NCBI RefSeq assembly: GCF_002221505.1
Contig: NZ_CP011036.1
Span: 62,001-126,000, forward strand
Origin: Pseudoalteromonas nigrifaciens
Lineage (GTDB): Bacteria; Pseudomonadota; Gammaproteobacteria; Enterobacterales; Alteromonadaceae
Reading direction: 5' to 3'
DNA length: 64,000 bases
Part shown: positions 52,712 through 63,047 of the stretch, in pieces
Numbering within the stretch: the first letter of the stretch is position 1
Layout of the letters: every line of letters begins with the position of its first letter
The notes under the pieces: generated by a model
Told to the model about the DNA's origin: nothing
What the model saw: only the letters and a program-made list of their open reading frames with translations
Database searches by the model: none
Made by a program: the position numbers and the translations under genes

Positions 52712-52834
52712 TGCAATGCCTTTTAGTGTGTTTTTTTATAATGCTTAATGGTTGCCAATTAGGAATTCTGCTATTATTAGCAGCATATTGAGTGGGGCTT
52801 TTCCCCATGTTATTTTTTTGTATTGGGATTTACT

Positions 52835-54223
52835 GTGACCACAACTGCTTTTTCATCTTTGGCTTTACCTTCTGGGTTAGTTGATAACTTATCAACACTC
52901 GGCTACACCCACATGACACCTGTTCAGGCGCAAAGTTTACCGCCAGTACTGGCTGGAAAAGACATTATTGCTCAAGCAAAAACGGGGTCAGGTAAAACTG
53001 CGGCGTTTAGCTTAGGCGTATTGGCTAAATTAAACGTAAAACGTTTTCGCATTCAATCTTTAGTATTGTGCCCAACACGTGAGTTGGCAGAGCAAGTAGC
53101 TGTAGAAATGCGCAAATTAGCGCGTGGCATCCATAATATTAAAATACTTACTTTATGTGGTGGTGTATCAATTGGTCCACAAATTGGCTCACTTGAACAT
53201 GGCGCACATATTATTGTTGGTACACCGGGGCGAGTTGACGATCATATTCGTAAAGGTACTTTGCGTTTAGATGATGTAGAAACGCTCGTATTAGATGAAG
53301 CCGACCAAATGCTAGATATGGGTTTTCAAGATACCTTAGATGCAATTATTGAGCGTATTCCTACTAACCGCCAAACATTACTATTTAGCGCTACGTTTCC
53401 ACGTGCAATAGAAGCTGTTGCAAAGCGTGTGCTTAGCAATCCAGTAATGGTTAAGGTAGAAGAAGAGCAAGCTAAAAGCACTATTAAGCAATACTTCTAT
53501 AAAATGGATAACAATAAACAACGTTACCCAACACTTAAATTATTGCTGCTTAAATTTACCCCGCAAAGCTGTGTCGTGTTTTGTAATACTAAAGTAGAAA
53601 CACAGCAATTGTGTGATGATTTAGTTGATGAAGGCTTTAGTGCGGTATCTTTACATGGTGATTTAGAGCAGCGTGATCGTGAGCGTACGTTAATTCATTT
53701 TTCTAATAAAAGTGCATCAATACTAGTGGCAACCGATGTGGCCGCGCGTGGTTTAGACATTGACGATATGGATATGGTGATTAACTATCACTTAGCTCAC
53801 GACACACAAACACATGTGCATCGTATTGGTCGTACCGGTCGAGCGGGTAAAAAGGGTATTGCATGCTCTATTTATGGTGAGGCAGAAGCATTTAAAATTG
53901 CACAAATTGGTGACTATTATGAGCGCGATGTGATCCCAGAGCCAATGCCATCGTTTAGCTTATTAGAAAAACCACCATACAAACCAGAAATGGTAACCTT
54001 AATGCTTGATTCAGGTAAAAAGCAAAAAGTACGCGCAGGTGATATTTTAGGTGCACTTACCGGTAAAGACGGTATTGCGGGGCGTCAAGTTGGTAAAATA
54101 AACGTACTCGACAACGTTGCGTTTGTTGCCGTAGAGCGTAATTCTTCAAAACCGGCACTGCGTAAATTAACCGAAGGTAATATTAAAGGCCGTAAAATAC
54201 GCGCTCGTCGCCTTACGTGCTAA
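52835..54223 (+). CDS. dbpA: ATP-dependent RNA helicase DbpA
   Basis: 462 residues from GTG 52835, with GGGA 6 bases upstream; this gives TTTAFSSLALPSG as in E. coli DbpA. Helicase motifs: AKTGSGKT, PTRELA, DEAD, SAT, HRIGRTGRAG. The C-terminal RNA-binding domain (about 390-462: KQKVRAGDILGALTGKDGI) binds 23S rRNA hairpin 92. It acts in 50S subunit assembly. It converges on the DnaJ-related gene, 30 bp away; a 10-bp hairpin at 54263-54287 overlaps that gene's 3' end. Confidence 0.95.
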   Translation: MTTTAFSSLALPSGLVDNLSTLGYTHMTPVQAQSLPPVLAGKDIIAQAKTGSGKTAAFSLGVLAKLNVKRFRIQSLVLCPTRELAEQVAVEMRKLARGIHNIKILTLCGGVSIGPQIGSLEHGAHIIVGTPGRVDDHIRKGTLRLDDVETLVLDEADQMLDMGFQDTLDAIIERIPTNRQTLLFSATFPRAIEAVAKRVLSNPVMVKVEEEQAKSTIKQYFYKMDNNKQRYPTLKLLLLKFTPQSCVVFCNTKVETQQLCDDLVDEGFSAVSLHGDLEQRDRERTLIHFSNKSASILVATDVAARGLDIDDMDMVINYHLAHDTQTHVHRIGRTGRAGKKGIACSIYGEAEAFKIAQIGDYYERDVIPEPMPSFSLLEKPPYKPEMVTLMLDSGKKQKVRAGDILGALTGKDGIAGRQVGKINVLDNVAFVAVERNSSKPALRKLTEGNIKGRKIRARRLTC

Positions 54224-54253
54224 TAGTGTACTGAATAACTAATTCAATAATTA

Positions 54254-54838
54254 CTAATCTACTGAGCAGCTTGCCCTAAGCTGCTCATATTCACACTTTA
54301 ACTGTTTAAATTTTTCTGCATTACCAACTGCTTTATCTGGGTGACACTGTAACGCCAGTTGCCGCCAACGCTTTTGTACTTCTTTTAGCGTGCTTTGCTG
54401 AGATAGTTGCCACTTTATTAATAGCTGTTTATGAGTGTCTAGATCTATTATTTGTGCAGATTTACTGTGTTTGGTAAAACGCTGCCAAAACTGGGTTAAA
54501 AGAGTATCGATTTCGGCGCTAGAGGTTTCAAAGTTTTGCCAATCAAGGTAGTAGTCTCGTAGCGGATCGGTGTTTTTTATGAGAGTGTTACTGGCTGTGG
54601 TAATAAGTTGTATTTGTAAACCACTAATAAGGAGTTGCTGCTTAGGCATAATTTGCTGCTGTAGCTGATAAAGCGCGTTCATAATTAAAAAGTTACGTTT
54701 GAATAAATCACGATCAGGGGCAACATCAAGCGTGTTAATCATTTTACGTTGTTGTAATTCTGCTGCTAAAGTATGTACCATCCATACTTTCTTTTGCAAA
54801 AGTAACTCAAAAATCTCATCTATCAGTGGGTTAAGCAT
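54254..54838 (-). CDS. DnaJ-related protein
   Basis: 194 residues. The N-terminal 125 match the DnaJ-related domain (MLNPLIDEIFELLLQ...VHTLAAELQQR) and the C-terminal 55 are a J domain with the HPD motif in ALQCHPDKA. It should stimulate DnaK on unknown clients. A perfect 10-bp hairpin at 54263-54287 lies in its final codons. Divergent from the TPR hybrid kinase. Confidence 0.9.
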   Translation of the reverse strand: MLNPLIDEIFELLLQKKVWMVHTLAAELQQRKMINTLDVAPDRDLFKRNFLIMNALYQLQQQIMPKQQLLISGLQIQLITTASNTLIKNTDPLRDYYLDWQNFETSSAEIDTLLTQFWQRFTKHSKSAQIIDLDTHKQLLIKWQLSQQSTLKEVQKRWRQLALQCHPDKAVGNAEKFKQLKCEYEQLRASCSVD

Positions 54839-54911
54839 TGTTTACAATCTAGTTATTAGTGTATCTTGGGTAAATTATCATAGTGGCTACAAAAGTTTCA
54901 AGGATGTAATT

Positions 54912-57740
54912 ATGCAGGGTTGGTTACAACGCTTCTTTTTTGTTGGCTTTATGGCTGTATGCAGCATTTTTTCTACATTGAGTTTTTCTGTTACACCAGC
55001 CGACTTATTTGAACAATTTAAGTCTGCTGAAAGTTGGTCAGATAAACAAAGCTTTGCCTCTACACTGTTAGCTAAAAAAAACTTACCACACCAACAGCGC
55101 ATTGCTATATATAGCGACTTAGCTGAACTTGCCTTTAATGCCAACGACCTTCCCCATGCCTTAGAGTATTATAAGTTATTAGAGAGTAGCATCACCTTTA
55201 ATGAGTTGCCCGATCTGTATTTTAGAGCAATAAAAATGCAAGGTGTGGTGTTGTATTATCAAGGGTTTGTACAACAAGCTGTGGTTGATTATAGCCGGGC
55301 TTTAGGGTTAGCCATACGTTTAAAAGGCTCATTAAAACAAGCCAATTTATTAAGTAATATAGGCTTGGCTTATTTTGATATGTATAACATGGAATTAGCA
55401 CTAGATTATTATCAGCAAGCAAAACTGATCTACGAAAAAGAGGGCAGTGCGCAAGACAAAGCCGATATTTTGCACAATATTGCCGGGATATATATTCGCC
55501 TTTCTCGTTACGAATCAGCACTTGAAATGTATCGTGAGGTATTAAAGGTATTTCAACAACTTGGTGATGAAGATGGTGTAGCTCAAGTCTATGGCAATAT
55601 GGGAGTAGCCTATACTGAGTCAAAGCAATACCAGTTGGCACTGCATTATAATCAGCTGGCACTGCGTTACTATCAGAGCATAAATAATGCATTCCAACTC
55701 TCTACTAAGCACGCTAATTTAGCGAGTATTAATCTGCACTTAAATAAATTTGATGTGGCCTTATATCATGCAAAGGCGGCGCAGCAATTTGCACTTGATG
55801 CAGGGAATAAATCGTTATTAGCGGCAGCACTGCATGTGCTTGCCACTGCGCAGTTTGCTCAGGGCGATATTGAAAATGCAAAAACAACGTCAGAGCACTC
55901 AATTGCATTAGCAAAAGAATATAAAAATGGCATGCGCATTAAAGACGGCTTAGGTATTGAGGCTTTGATTTACTCAAGCTTAGGCGACTTTAAACAAGCG
56001 CTGCAATTGCATCAGCAGTATGTTGACTATCAACGTAGTATAAATACAGAAGAGGCTTCAAAGGCAGTTAGTATTTTTCAAACTCAATTTGAAGCAGATA
56101 AACTAAACCAAGAAATTAAACAGCTAAAACAACAACAACACTTACAACAACTGCAAATATCTAAACGTTCACAGTTAACTATTCTGCTTGGCATTGTAGC
56201 AATCCTTATTTTAATTACAGTAATAGCAATTTACCGTCGCAGAATAGAAAGTAATGCAAAATTACAACTAACAGAGCAAGTAGAGCAACGCACGTTAGAA
56301 TTACAAAGTGTGGCGCAAGAGCTGCGCGAAGCAAACGATGTTAAAAGTCAGTTTTTAGCAAATATAAGCCATGAAATTCGCACCCCACTCACCGCTATTT
56401 TAAGCCAAACCGACGACTTAATTAATGGTTTGTATGATCCTGAGCAGTTACAAGATGAGCTCAAAGTTATTCAGCGTCAAAGCGAGCATTTAAAAAGTTT
56501 AATTAATGATGTGCTCGATTTAAGTAAAATAGAAGCAAACAGATTGGAGCTGTCTATTTCTTGTTTTGATATTGTACAAGTGCTGAATGACATACATGGG
56601 ATGTTTAGCGTACAAGCAAAAGCTAAAAACTTATCTTTGGTATTTGACAACCAACTCGGTGATGAACTGTATACCAGGCTTGATTTAACCCGAGTAAAGC
56701 AAATATTAATAAACCTGTGTGCTAATGCAATTAAATTTACTCACAGTGGCCAAGTTACGATTGTGGCCAATAATACCGATCAAGGGCTAGTGCTCACGGT
56801 AAAAGATACCGGAATAGGTATGAATACAGCGCAACTTAAGCTTATTTTTGAATGCTTTAGCCAAGCAGATAATAGTATTAGCCGTCGTTTTGGTGGTACT
56901 GGTTTGGGGCTTAGTTTGTCACAACAACTAGCTGCCATGATGGGAGGATATATTAGTGTGCAAAGCGAATTTAAAAAAGGCAGTCAATTCTCATTCTTTG
57001 TACCGTGCGTACCAGTAGATAAAAGCGAATGTGCAGTTACAGCTAAAGACAATATAAATGGTGACTATAAAGCGCTAAGCGCTAAAGTGTTACTTGCTGA
57101 GGATCATGACGATAATCGCAGATTAATAAGCCGTTATTTACGCGCCATGGGGCTTGACGTTATTGCAGTTGAAAATGGCGAGCAAGCTGTAGAGCAATGT
57201 TTAAAAGAGTATCCTGATTTTGTGCTGTTGGACATTCAAATGCCTATTATGGATGGCATTACTGCTTTTGAGTTGCTCAGGCAGTGCGGTTATGAGCAGC
57301 CAATATTTGCCTTAACGGCCAATGCAATGAGCCATGAGATCGAGCAGTATTTAGCACTTGGTTTTACTGATTACTTAGCTAAACCAATTGATAAAGAGAA
57401 GTTTTATAGCACTATAGCTGAGCATCTCGCATCAATAAAAAATGAGCAAAACAGCACAAGCGTAAATATAGATATGAGTGACTTAGTGACTAGTTTCAAA
57501 CAAAGCTTATCAATAGAAAGTGAGTTAATTAGCCAACACTTTAATAGTGGCGACTTTGTTGCGTTACAAAAAGATAGCCATCGTATTTTAGGGGCAGCAC
57601 AAATGTTTAAGTTGTGCGATATTGCAGACGCTGCAAAAGCGTTAGATGATGCGTGTAAAAGCCCAGAAGAAGTACAAAATATTGCAGTGTTAGTTGATAA
57701 ACTACAAGCCTTATTTTTGCACTACAAAGAGCATGGTTAA
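54912..57740 (+). CDS. TPR-hybrid histidine kinase with receiver and Hpt-like region
   Basis: 942 residues from ATG 54912, which has AAGGA upstream and gives a signal sequence (MQGWLQRFFFVGFMAVCSIF); upstream in-frame starts overlap the DnaJ-related gene. Order: periplasmic TPR repeats (about 35-385), coiled coil, membrane helix (about 423-441), HisKA with His487 (NISHEIRTPLTAI), HATPase (about 585-700), receiver with Asp774 (VLLDIQMPIMDG) and Lys in YLAKPID, then an Hpt-like helical end with His890 (DSHRILGAAQMF). The whole phosphorelay up to Hpt is in one protein; the final response regulator is not adjacent. Confidence 0.92.
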   Translation: MQGWLQRFFFVGFMAVCSIFSTLSFSVTPADLFEQFKSAESWSDKQSFASTLLAKKNLPHQQRIAIYSDLAELAFNANDLPHALEYYKLLESSITFNELPDLYFRAIKMQGVVLYYQGFVQQAVVDYSRALGLAIRLKGSLKQANLLSNIGLAYFDMYNMELALDYYQQAKLIYEKEGSAQDKADILHNIAGIYIRLSRYESALEMYREVLKVFQQLGDEDGVAQVYGNMGVAYTESKQYQLALHYNQLALRYYQSINNAFQLSTKHANLASINLHLNKFDVALYHAKAAQQFALDAGNKSLLAAALHVLATAQFAQGDIENAKTTSEHSIALAKEYKNGMRIKDGLGIEALIYSSLGDFKQALQLHQQYVDYQRSINTEEASKAVSIFQTQFEADKLNQEIKQLKQQQHLQQLQISKRSQLTILLGIVAILILITVIAIYRRRIESNAKLQLTEQVEQRTLELQSVAQELREANDVKSQFLANISHEIRTPLTAILSQTDDLINGLYDPEQLQDELKVIQRQSEHLKSLINDVLDLSKIEANRLELSISCFDIVQVLNDIHGMFSVQAKAKNLSLVFDNQLGDELYTRLDLTRVKQILINLCANAIKFTHSGQVTIVANNTDQGLVLTVKDTGIGMNTAQLKLIFECFSQADNSISRRFGGTGLGLSLSQQLAAMMGGYISVQSEFKKGSQFSFFVPCVPVDKSECAVTAKDNINGDYKALSAKVLLAEDHDDNRRLISRYLRAMGLDVIAVENGEQAVEQCLKEYPDFVLLDIQMPIMDGITAFELLRQCGYEQPIFALTANAMSHEIEQYLALGFTDYLAKPIDKEKFYSTIAEHLASIKNEQNSTSVNIDMSDLVTSFKQSLSIESELISQHFNSGDFVALQKDSHRILGAAQMFKLCDIADAAKALDDACKSPEEVQNIAVLVDKLQALFLHYKEHG

Positions 57741-57772
57741 AGCGGTACAGCGCTACTTTTTTGCAGGCAAAT

Positions 57773-57813
57773 AAAAACGCCTAATAATTGATATTCAATT
57801 GTTAGGCGTTTTT
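57773..57813. terminator. Strong bidirectional terminator
   Basis: A 19-bp stem pairs 57773-57791 with 57795-57813 (AAAAACGCC against GGCGTTTTT at its base, one wobble). It ends the kinase gene and rho, which converge here. Confidence 0.92.
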
Positions 57814-57839
57814 TTATAAGCTTTAAAACTTATATGGAA

Positions 57840-59099
57840 TTACTGGCGTTTCATCGAATCAAAAAACTCATCGTTGGTTTTGCTCATCGATAATTTATCA
57901 ATTAAAAATTCCATTGCGTCAATTTCTGACATGTCATGAACAATTTTACGCAAAATCCACAGCTTTTGTAGCTCATCTGGTTTTGTGAGTAACTCTTCAC
58001 GACGAGTGCCTGAACGGTTAAAGTCGATAGCTGGGAATACACGTCGTTCCGCAATTTTACGGTTAAGATGTAGTTCCATGTTACCAGTACCTTTAAACTC
58101 TTCGTAGATAACTTCATCCATTTTAGAGCCGGTATCAATAAGCGCAGTAGCAATAATTGTTAAGCTGCCGCCTTCTTCAACATTACGTGCAGCACCAAAA
58201 AAACGTTTCGGTTTATGGAGTGCGTTTGCATCAACACCACCGGTAAGTACTTTACCAGATGATGGAATAACGGTGTTGTAAGCACGGGCTAAACGTGTGA
58301 TTGAGTCAAGTAAGATAACAACATCTTTTTTATGCTCTACTAAACGTTTTGCTTTTTCGATAACCATTTCGGCTACTTGTACGTGGCGAGAAGCAGGTTC
58401 ATCAAATGTTGATGCAATTACTTCGCCTTTTACAAGACGCTGCATTTCGGTTACTTCTTCCGGACGCTCATCAATTAGTAATACCATTAATGTTGCATCT
58501 GGGTGATTGTGAGTAATCGATTGCGCAATATTTTGTAGTAGCATGGTTTTACCCGCTTTTGGCGGTGCTACTAATAAACCACGTTGACCACGACCAATAG
58601 GAGAGGCTAAATCAAGTACTCGGGCTGTAATATCTTCTTTACTACCGTTACCGCGTTCCATACGAAAACGTTCGTTTGCATGCAGTGGTGTTAGGTTTTC
58701 AAAAAGAATTTTAGTGCGAGAGTTTTCAGGTTTATCAAAGTTAACTTCATTTACTTTAAGTAAAGCAAAGTAACGCTCACCGTCTTTAGGTGGACGAATA
58801 AGGCCTGAGATTGAATCGCCAGTACGCATACTAAAACGGCGAATCTGGCTAGGTGAAACATAAATGTCATCTGGGCCAGCTAAGTAAGAGGCTTCTGATG
58901 ATCTTAAAAAGCCAAAACCATCTTGCAAAATTTCTAATACACCGCCACCGAAGATATTCTCTCCGCCTTTGGCATGTGATTTTAAAATAGCAAAAATGAT
59001 ATCTTGCTTTCTTAAGCGGGCTACGTTTTCGAGCCCCATGGACTCAGCTAAGTCTACAAGCTCTTTTATAGATTTGTCTTTTAGTTCGCGTAAATGCAT
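57840..59099 (-). CDS. rho: Transcription termination factor Rho
   Basis: 419 residues, identical in length to E. coli Rho. The N-terminal RNA-binding part is [22 protein letters not shown]; Walker A is [12 protein letters not shown] and Walker [17 protein letters not shown]; the Q and R loops follow. Hexameric RNA-dependent ATPase that ends transcription. It lies downstream of trxA on the same strand as in E. coli. The rho leader (59100-59250) is the likely place of autoregulation; I see no Rho-site I can define. Confidence 0.98.
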   Translation of the reverse strand: MHLRELKDKSIKELVDLAESMGLENVARLRKQDIIFAILKSHAKGGENIFGGGVLEILQDGFGFLRSSEASYLAGPDDIYVSPSQIRRFSMRTGDSISGLIRPPKDGERYFALLKVNEVNFDKPENSRTKILFENLTPLHANERFRMERGNGSKEDITARVLDLASPIGRGQRGLLVAPPKAGKTMLLQNIAQSITHNHPDATLMVLLIDERPEEVTEMQRLVKGEVIASTFDEPASRHVQVAEMVIEKAKRLVEHKKDVVILLDSITRLARAYNTVIPSSGKVLTGGVDANALHKPKRFFGAARNVEEGGSLTIIATALIDTGSKMDEVIYEEFKGTGNMELHLNRKIAERRVFPAIDFNRSGTRREELLTKPDELQKLWILRKIVHDMSEIDAMEFLIDKLSMSKTNDEFFDSMKRQ

Positions 59100-59250
59100 A
59101 TTGGTGGGTTCTTTATTACAGTTGTCATACTCAAAATCGCTTTGTTTGATCGTTGAGTGAGGTTTGTTGAATATAACTAAGGATTAGTTGGCTTTATAAA
59201 CTAGCAGCTCATTGACACAGCGTCCAGTGTTTATACAAAAAAATAATAAA

Positions 59251-59271
59251 AAAAGGGCATTAAGCCCTTTT
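59251..59271. terminator. Terminator after trxA
   Basis: AAAAGGGC (59251-59258) pairs with GCCCTTTT (59264-59271); leftward it is followed by a T-run. It separates trxA from the rho leader. Confidence 0.8.
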
Positions 59272-59283
59272 TATTGTTTAAAT

Positions 59284-59610
59284 TTAAAGATTGTTTTCTA
59301 AAAACTCGATTAATTGAGTTTTTGAAAGTGCGCCAACTTTAGTTGCAGCAACTTGGCCATCTTTAAAAAGAAGTAATGTAGGGATACCACGAATACCAAA
59401 TTTAGGCGGTGTACCCGCATTTTGATCGATATTAAGTTTAGCTATGGTAACGCGACCATCAAATTCCTCAGCAACTTCACTAAGGATAGGGGCGATCATT
59501 TTACAAGGTCCGCACCACTCAGCCCAAAAGTCTACTAGTACAGGCTTGTCTGATTGTAATACGTCAGCTTCAAAGCTATCGTCAGTAATTTGGATTATTT
59601 TCTCGCTCAT
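59284..59610 (-). CDS. trxA: Thioredoxin 1
   Basis: 108 residues, standard length. The redox motif is WCGPC (Cys33 and Cys36), with the cis-Pro in RGIPTLLLF and Asp26 in VLVDFWAEW. General dithiol reductant for ribonucleotide reductase and peroxidases, including probably the glutathione peroxidase at 3.6 kb. GGAGAG precedes the ATG. Divergent from rhlB. Confidence 0.98.
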   Translation of the reverse strand: MSEKIIQITDDSFEADVLQSDKPVLVDFWAEWCGPCKMIAPILSEVAEEFDGRVTIAKLNIDQNAGTPPKFGIRGIPTLLLFKDGQVAATKVGALSKTQLIEFLENNL

Positions 59611-59701
59611 TGCGCTCTCCGGTTTAGTTAGGCGAAATATTTAGTGCGTATTTAAACACTCTTGTTTCTTATTGCAAGTTTAAACGTTATGCTTAAACGC
59701 T

Positions 59702-60979
59702 ATGACTAAGACACATTTGACCGATAAAAAGTTTTCAGACTTTGCTATTGCACCGGAAGTGGTTGCCGGTTTAACCGAAAGTGGGTTTGAATATTGCACA
59801 CCCATTCAAGCTAAATGCCTACCTTTTATTTGTGAGGGTCGCGATATCGCAGGCCAAGCACAAACAGGTACAGGCAAAACGTTGGCGTTTTTAACTGCCA
59901 CGTGCCATCGGTTATTACAATCTAGCAAAGCCCCTAGTAAACATCCAAGAGCCCTGATCATGGCCCCTACAAGGGAGCTGGCGATTCAGATACACAAAGA
60001 TGCAAAAATTTTAGCGCCGCACTGTAATCTTAACTTAGGTTTAGTATATGGTGGCGAAGATTACGAAAAACAACGTGCACAACTAGAAAAAGGCGTTGAT
60101 ATTTTAATTGGTACTACAGGTCGTTTAATTGATCTGTATAAGCAAGGCTGTTACACCCTTAATGAAATTGAGGTAGTCGTGCTTGACGAAGCAGATCGTA
60201 TGTTTGATTTGGGCTTTATCAAAGATATTCGTTATATGTTCCACCGTATGCCAGATACATCAAAGCGTTTAAATTTATTATTCTCTGCAACGCTATCGTA
60301 TCGTGTACAAGAACTTGCGTTTGAACATATGACCAATCCTGAGCACGTACAAATTGAACCAGACGTAAAAACCGGTAAACGCATTCAAGAAGAGCTATTT
60401 CATCCTTCACAAGAAGATAAAATTAAGCTGCTGCTGACGTTAATTGAAGAAGAGTGGCCTGAAAAAGCCATTATCTTTGCTAACACTAAGCATAGTTGTG
60501 AAACCGTATATGCCTGGTTAAAAGCCGATGGACATCGGGTTGGCATGCTTACCGGTGACGTAAATCAGAAAAAACGTCAATCAATTTTAGCTGAGTTTAG
60601 TAAAGGCGACTTAGACTTTTTAGTGGCAACAGATGTTGCAGCACGTGGTCTACATATTCCTGAAGTAAGCCATGTATTTAATTTTGATTTACCAGATGAT
60701 TGCGAAGATTACGTACACCGTATTGGCCGTACAGCCCGCGCTGGCGCGTCTGGTCACGCTATTAGTTTTGCATGTGAACAATATGCTTATAACTTGCATG
60801 AAATTGAAGAGTATATAGATCACAGTATTCCTTTATCACATTACGATAAAACAGCATTACTGGATGATTTAACTAAACCTACTATTCATAGAAAGCGTAA
60901 CTTTTCTACAGGCCCACGTAATCGCAGTAACAACAGCGGACGTCGCCCAAATAATAGTTATCAAAAAGGACGGTCATAA
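59702..60979 (+). CDS. rhlB: ATP-dependent RNA helicase RhlB
   Basis: 425 residues, close to E. coli RhlB. Helicase motifs: [22 protein letters not shown] and [10 protein letters not shown]. The tail (about 395-425) is Arg/Asn/Gly-rich and fits the degradosome-binding or RNA-binding end. In E. coli it partners RNase E. The trxA/rhlB/gppA order is as in E. coli. A hairpin (60970-60987) spans its stop codon and may limit read-through into gppA. Confidence 0.95.
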   Translation: MTKTHLTDKKFSDFAIAPEVVAGLTESGFEYCTPIQAKCLPFICEGRDIAGQAQTGTGKTLAFLTATCHRLLQSSKAPSKHPRALIMAPTRELAIQIHKDAKILAPHCNLNLGLVYGGEDYEKQRAQLEKGVDILIGTTGRLIDLYKQGCYTLNEIEVVVLDEADRMFDLGFIKDIRYMFHRMPDTSKRLNLLFSATLSYRVQELAFEHMTNPEHVQIEPDVKTGKRIQEELFHPSQEDKIKLLLTLIEEEWPEKAIIFANTKHSCETVYAWLKADGHRVGMLTGDVNQKKRQSILAEFSKGDLDFLVATDVAARGLHIPEVSHVFNFDLPDDCEDYVHRIGRTARAGASGHAISFACEQYAYNLHEIEEYIDHSIPLSHYDKTALLDDLTKPTIHRKRNFSTGPRNRSNNSGRRPNNSYQKGRS

Positions 60980-60987
60980 ACGACCGT
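60970..60987 (+). promoter_or_regulatory. Hairpin across the rhlB stop
   Basis: ACGGTC (60970-60975) pairs with GACCGT (60982-60987), enclosing the TAA stop. The T-run after it is poor, so it may pause or attenuate rather than terminate. Confidence 0.4.
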
Positions 60988-61024
60988 TAGTTTAACTGTA
61001 ATAGTAATTAGAGGTTTTTGAACG

Positions 61025-62518
61025 GTGGGGCAACTTAAACCGCAAAAAAATGTATATGCAGTTATTGATTTAGGTTCAAATAGCTTTCATATGCTTATTG
61101 CTAAATCAATAGCTGGCGGCCTGCAAACCATAGGTCGTGTTAAACGCAAAGTAAGGTTAGCTGCAGGGCTTGATATAGACAATGTATTAAGCTCAGAAGC
61201 AATGCATAGAGGATGGGAGTGCCTAGCGTTATTTGCTGAGCGCTTACAAGACATCCCTAAACAAAACATCACTATAGTTGCCACCGCCACATTACGTTTA
61301 GCTAGTAATGCTGATGTATTTAAAGCGCAAGCAGAAAAAATCCTCGGTCATAAAGTTAATGTCATTAGCGGTGAACTAGAAGCGCGCACTATATATAAAG
61401 GCGTTGCTCATACCTCATCTTGTACCGGTAGTCAGCTTGTTATCGATATTGGTGGTGCTAGCACTGAAGTGATTATTGGTAAGAACTTTGATGCATTACT
61501 TTACAAAAGCCTGAACATCGGGTGTGTTACCTACCTAGAGCGCTATTTTAAAGATTGCAAATTAAGCAATGCAAACTTTAACACCGCAATAAAAGCCGCA
61601 CGCACTGTCATTGATGAAATTGCATCAGAGTATAAAATTAAAGGCTGGCAAATAGCCTCAGGTGCTTCGGGTACAGTACAAGCAATTCAAGAAATCATGA
61701 TAGCGCAAAACCTAGATGAGCTATTAACCCTTGAAAAACTCTACACTATCAAAAAGCAATCAATCGCTTATAAAACGATTGCCGCATTAGACCTACCAGG
61801 GCTAAGTGAAGATCGCCGTTTAGTATTTGTATCAGGGCTTGCCATTTTAATTGCATTATTTGAATCGCTCGAGATCGAAAAAATGGGATTAGCAGGTGGA
61901 GCACTGCGTGAGGGTGTTTTATACAGCATGCTACCAGAGCTGCATAATAGCGATATTCGTAAACGTACAATCGATGGCTTTATCGATCGTTACCATGTTG
62001 ATCAAAAGCAAGCTAGCCGCGTCGCCAGTCTCGTATTAAACTTAGCATCAGAAGTAAATGAAAGCTGGCCAATAAAAACACTTAATGGGTTGCCTTTATT
62101 AACGGCAGTTGCACAGCTTCATGAAATTGGTTTATTGATAGAGTATAAGCAGTATCACAAACACAGTGCTTATATTTTAAAAAATACTGAAATGCCAGGT
62201 TTTTCGCAGTCAGAGCATAAAGTCATTGTTGCGGTAGCTAAAGGGCATCGCTCTGATCTTCAAAAAGGCTATTTTGATTCTCTTGGTGCAAATAGTGTAC
62301 TTGCGCAGTATTTAGTAAGACTAATACGTATAGCTGTCATTTTATGTATGCGTCGCCAAGATGATGTACTCCCTGAGTTTGCGATAACTGTTAAAGACGA
62401 TGTCTTAAATCTGCAGTTTGAAAATGACTGGTTGAAAAACCATCCATTAATGGCAAGCGAGCTGCAACAAGAATCTAAGCAGCAAGCGAAACTTGGCTGG
62501 AAGCTCATAGTAAATTAA
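61025..62518 (+). CDS. gppA: GppA/Ppx-family exopolyphosphatase, guanosine pentaphosphatase
   Basis: 497 residues, matching E. coli GppA. The ASKHA-type phosphate-binding motifs AVIDLGSNSFHMLIA and VIDIGGASTEVI are clear, with a C-terminal HD-like helical domain (about 310-495). It converts pppGpp to ppGpp and can cleave polyphosphate. Starts at GTG with a GAGG site about 10 bases upstream. Located directly before the rRNA operon, whose promoters are typical ppGpp targets, though linkage of function is only inference. Confidence 0.94.
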   Translation: MGQLKPQKNVYAVIDLGSNSFHMLIAKSIAGGLQTIGRVKRKVRLAAGLDIDNVLSSEAMHRGWECLALFAERLQDIPKQNITIVATATLRLASNADVFKAQAEKILGHKVNVISGELEARTIYKGVAHTSSCTGSQLVIDIGGASTEVIIGKNFDALLYKSLNIGCVTYLERYFKDCKLSNANFNTAIKAARTVIDEIASEYKIKGWQIASGASGTVQAIQEIMIAQNLDELLTLEKLYTIKKQSIAYKTIAALDLPGLSEDRRLVFVSGLAILIALFESLEIEKMGLAGGALREGVLYSMLPELHNSDIRKRTIDGFIDRYHVDQKQASRVASLVLNLASEVNESWPIKTLNGLPLLTAVAQLHEIGLLIEYKQYHKHSAYILKNTEMPGFSQSEHKVIVAVAKGHRSDLQKGYFDSLGANSVLAQYLVRLIRIAVILCMRRQDDVLPEFAITVKDDVLNLQFENDWLKNHPLMASELQQESKQQAKLGWKLIVN

Positions 62519-62524
62519 CTAAAC

Positions 62525-62545
62525 AGGCCCATAAGGGCCTTTTTA
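62525..62545 (+). terminator. Terminator after gppA
   Basis: AGGCCC (62525-62530) pairs with GGGCCT (62535-62540), followed by TTTTAGTGT. It separates gppA from the rRNA promoters. Confidence 0.85.
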
Positions 62546-62617
62546 GTGTTTAAAATAACCACTTGGTTTAAATATCAAGCGAACAGCGTTTTATTTTAAG
62601 TTTTCTTTAAAAAACGC

Positions 62618-62645
62618 TTGCGTAAAACTGGCTGCGCCCTATAAT
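62618..62645 (+). promoter_or_regulatory. rRNA operon promoter P1
   Basis: TTGCGT (62618-62623), a 16-bp spacer and TATAAT (62640-62645). The AT-rich stretch upstream (62586-62614) fits an UP element, and the GCGACCCC after the -10 is a GC-rich discriminator typical of stringent control. Confidence 0.8.
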
Positions 62646-62750
62646 GCGACCCCACTGAGACGGCAGACAGCAACGCTTAGCGAGGCAAGAGTCAATCAGT
62701 GAGTCGAGTAAAACTTAAGTTTAGATTTTTATAAAGTTTACATTTAAGTG

Positions 62751-62778
62751 TTGACAAAAAAATAGGAGAGCGTAATAT
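62751..62778 (+). promoter_or_regulatory. rRNA operon promoter P2
   Basis: Perfect TTGACA (62751-62756), 16-bp spacer and TAATAT (62773-62778), then GCGCAGCCC, again a GC-rich discriminator. It lies about 130 bp after P1. Confidence 0.85.
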
Positions 62779-62794
62779 GCGCAGCCCTAGCGAG

Positions 62795-62832
62795 ATAAAG
62801 TTTTACTTTATTGTCGCAACGTTCTTTAACAA
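62795..62832 (+). promoter_or_regulatory. rRNA leader antitermination region (boxB-like hairpin and boxA)
   Basis: A hairpin ATAAAG/CTTTAT (62795-62811) is followed by GTTCTTTAACAA (62821-62832), close to the boxA sequence TGCTCTTTAACA that recruits Nus factors to rRNA transcripts. The rest up to 63047 is the spacer later removed by RNase III processing; I see no gene in it. Confidence 0.75.
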
Positions 62833-63047
62833 TATAAAGCAATCATCTGTGTGGGCACTCGTACAGATTGAGTTCTAACAGCCAAGCTTAGTTCGCTAAG
62901 TAAGGCAAACAAATTAGAGTCTCAATTGAAAACTGAGTGACCAACAGAATAGTTATTTCGGTAATTATTCGGCACAGTCAATTCAATATCGAAAGATATT
63001 AAAATAAATTCAGAATTCATTGAGCTGTCGAAAGACATAAAACTTTT

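Noticed and set aside
54699-54911. Upstream extension of the TPR kinase
   Set aside because: It would overlap the DnaJ-related gene and lacks a signal sequence; ATG 54912 has a ribosome-binding site and a signal peptide.
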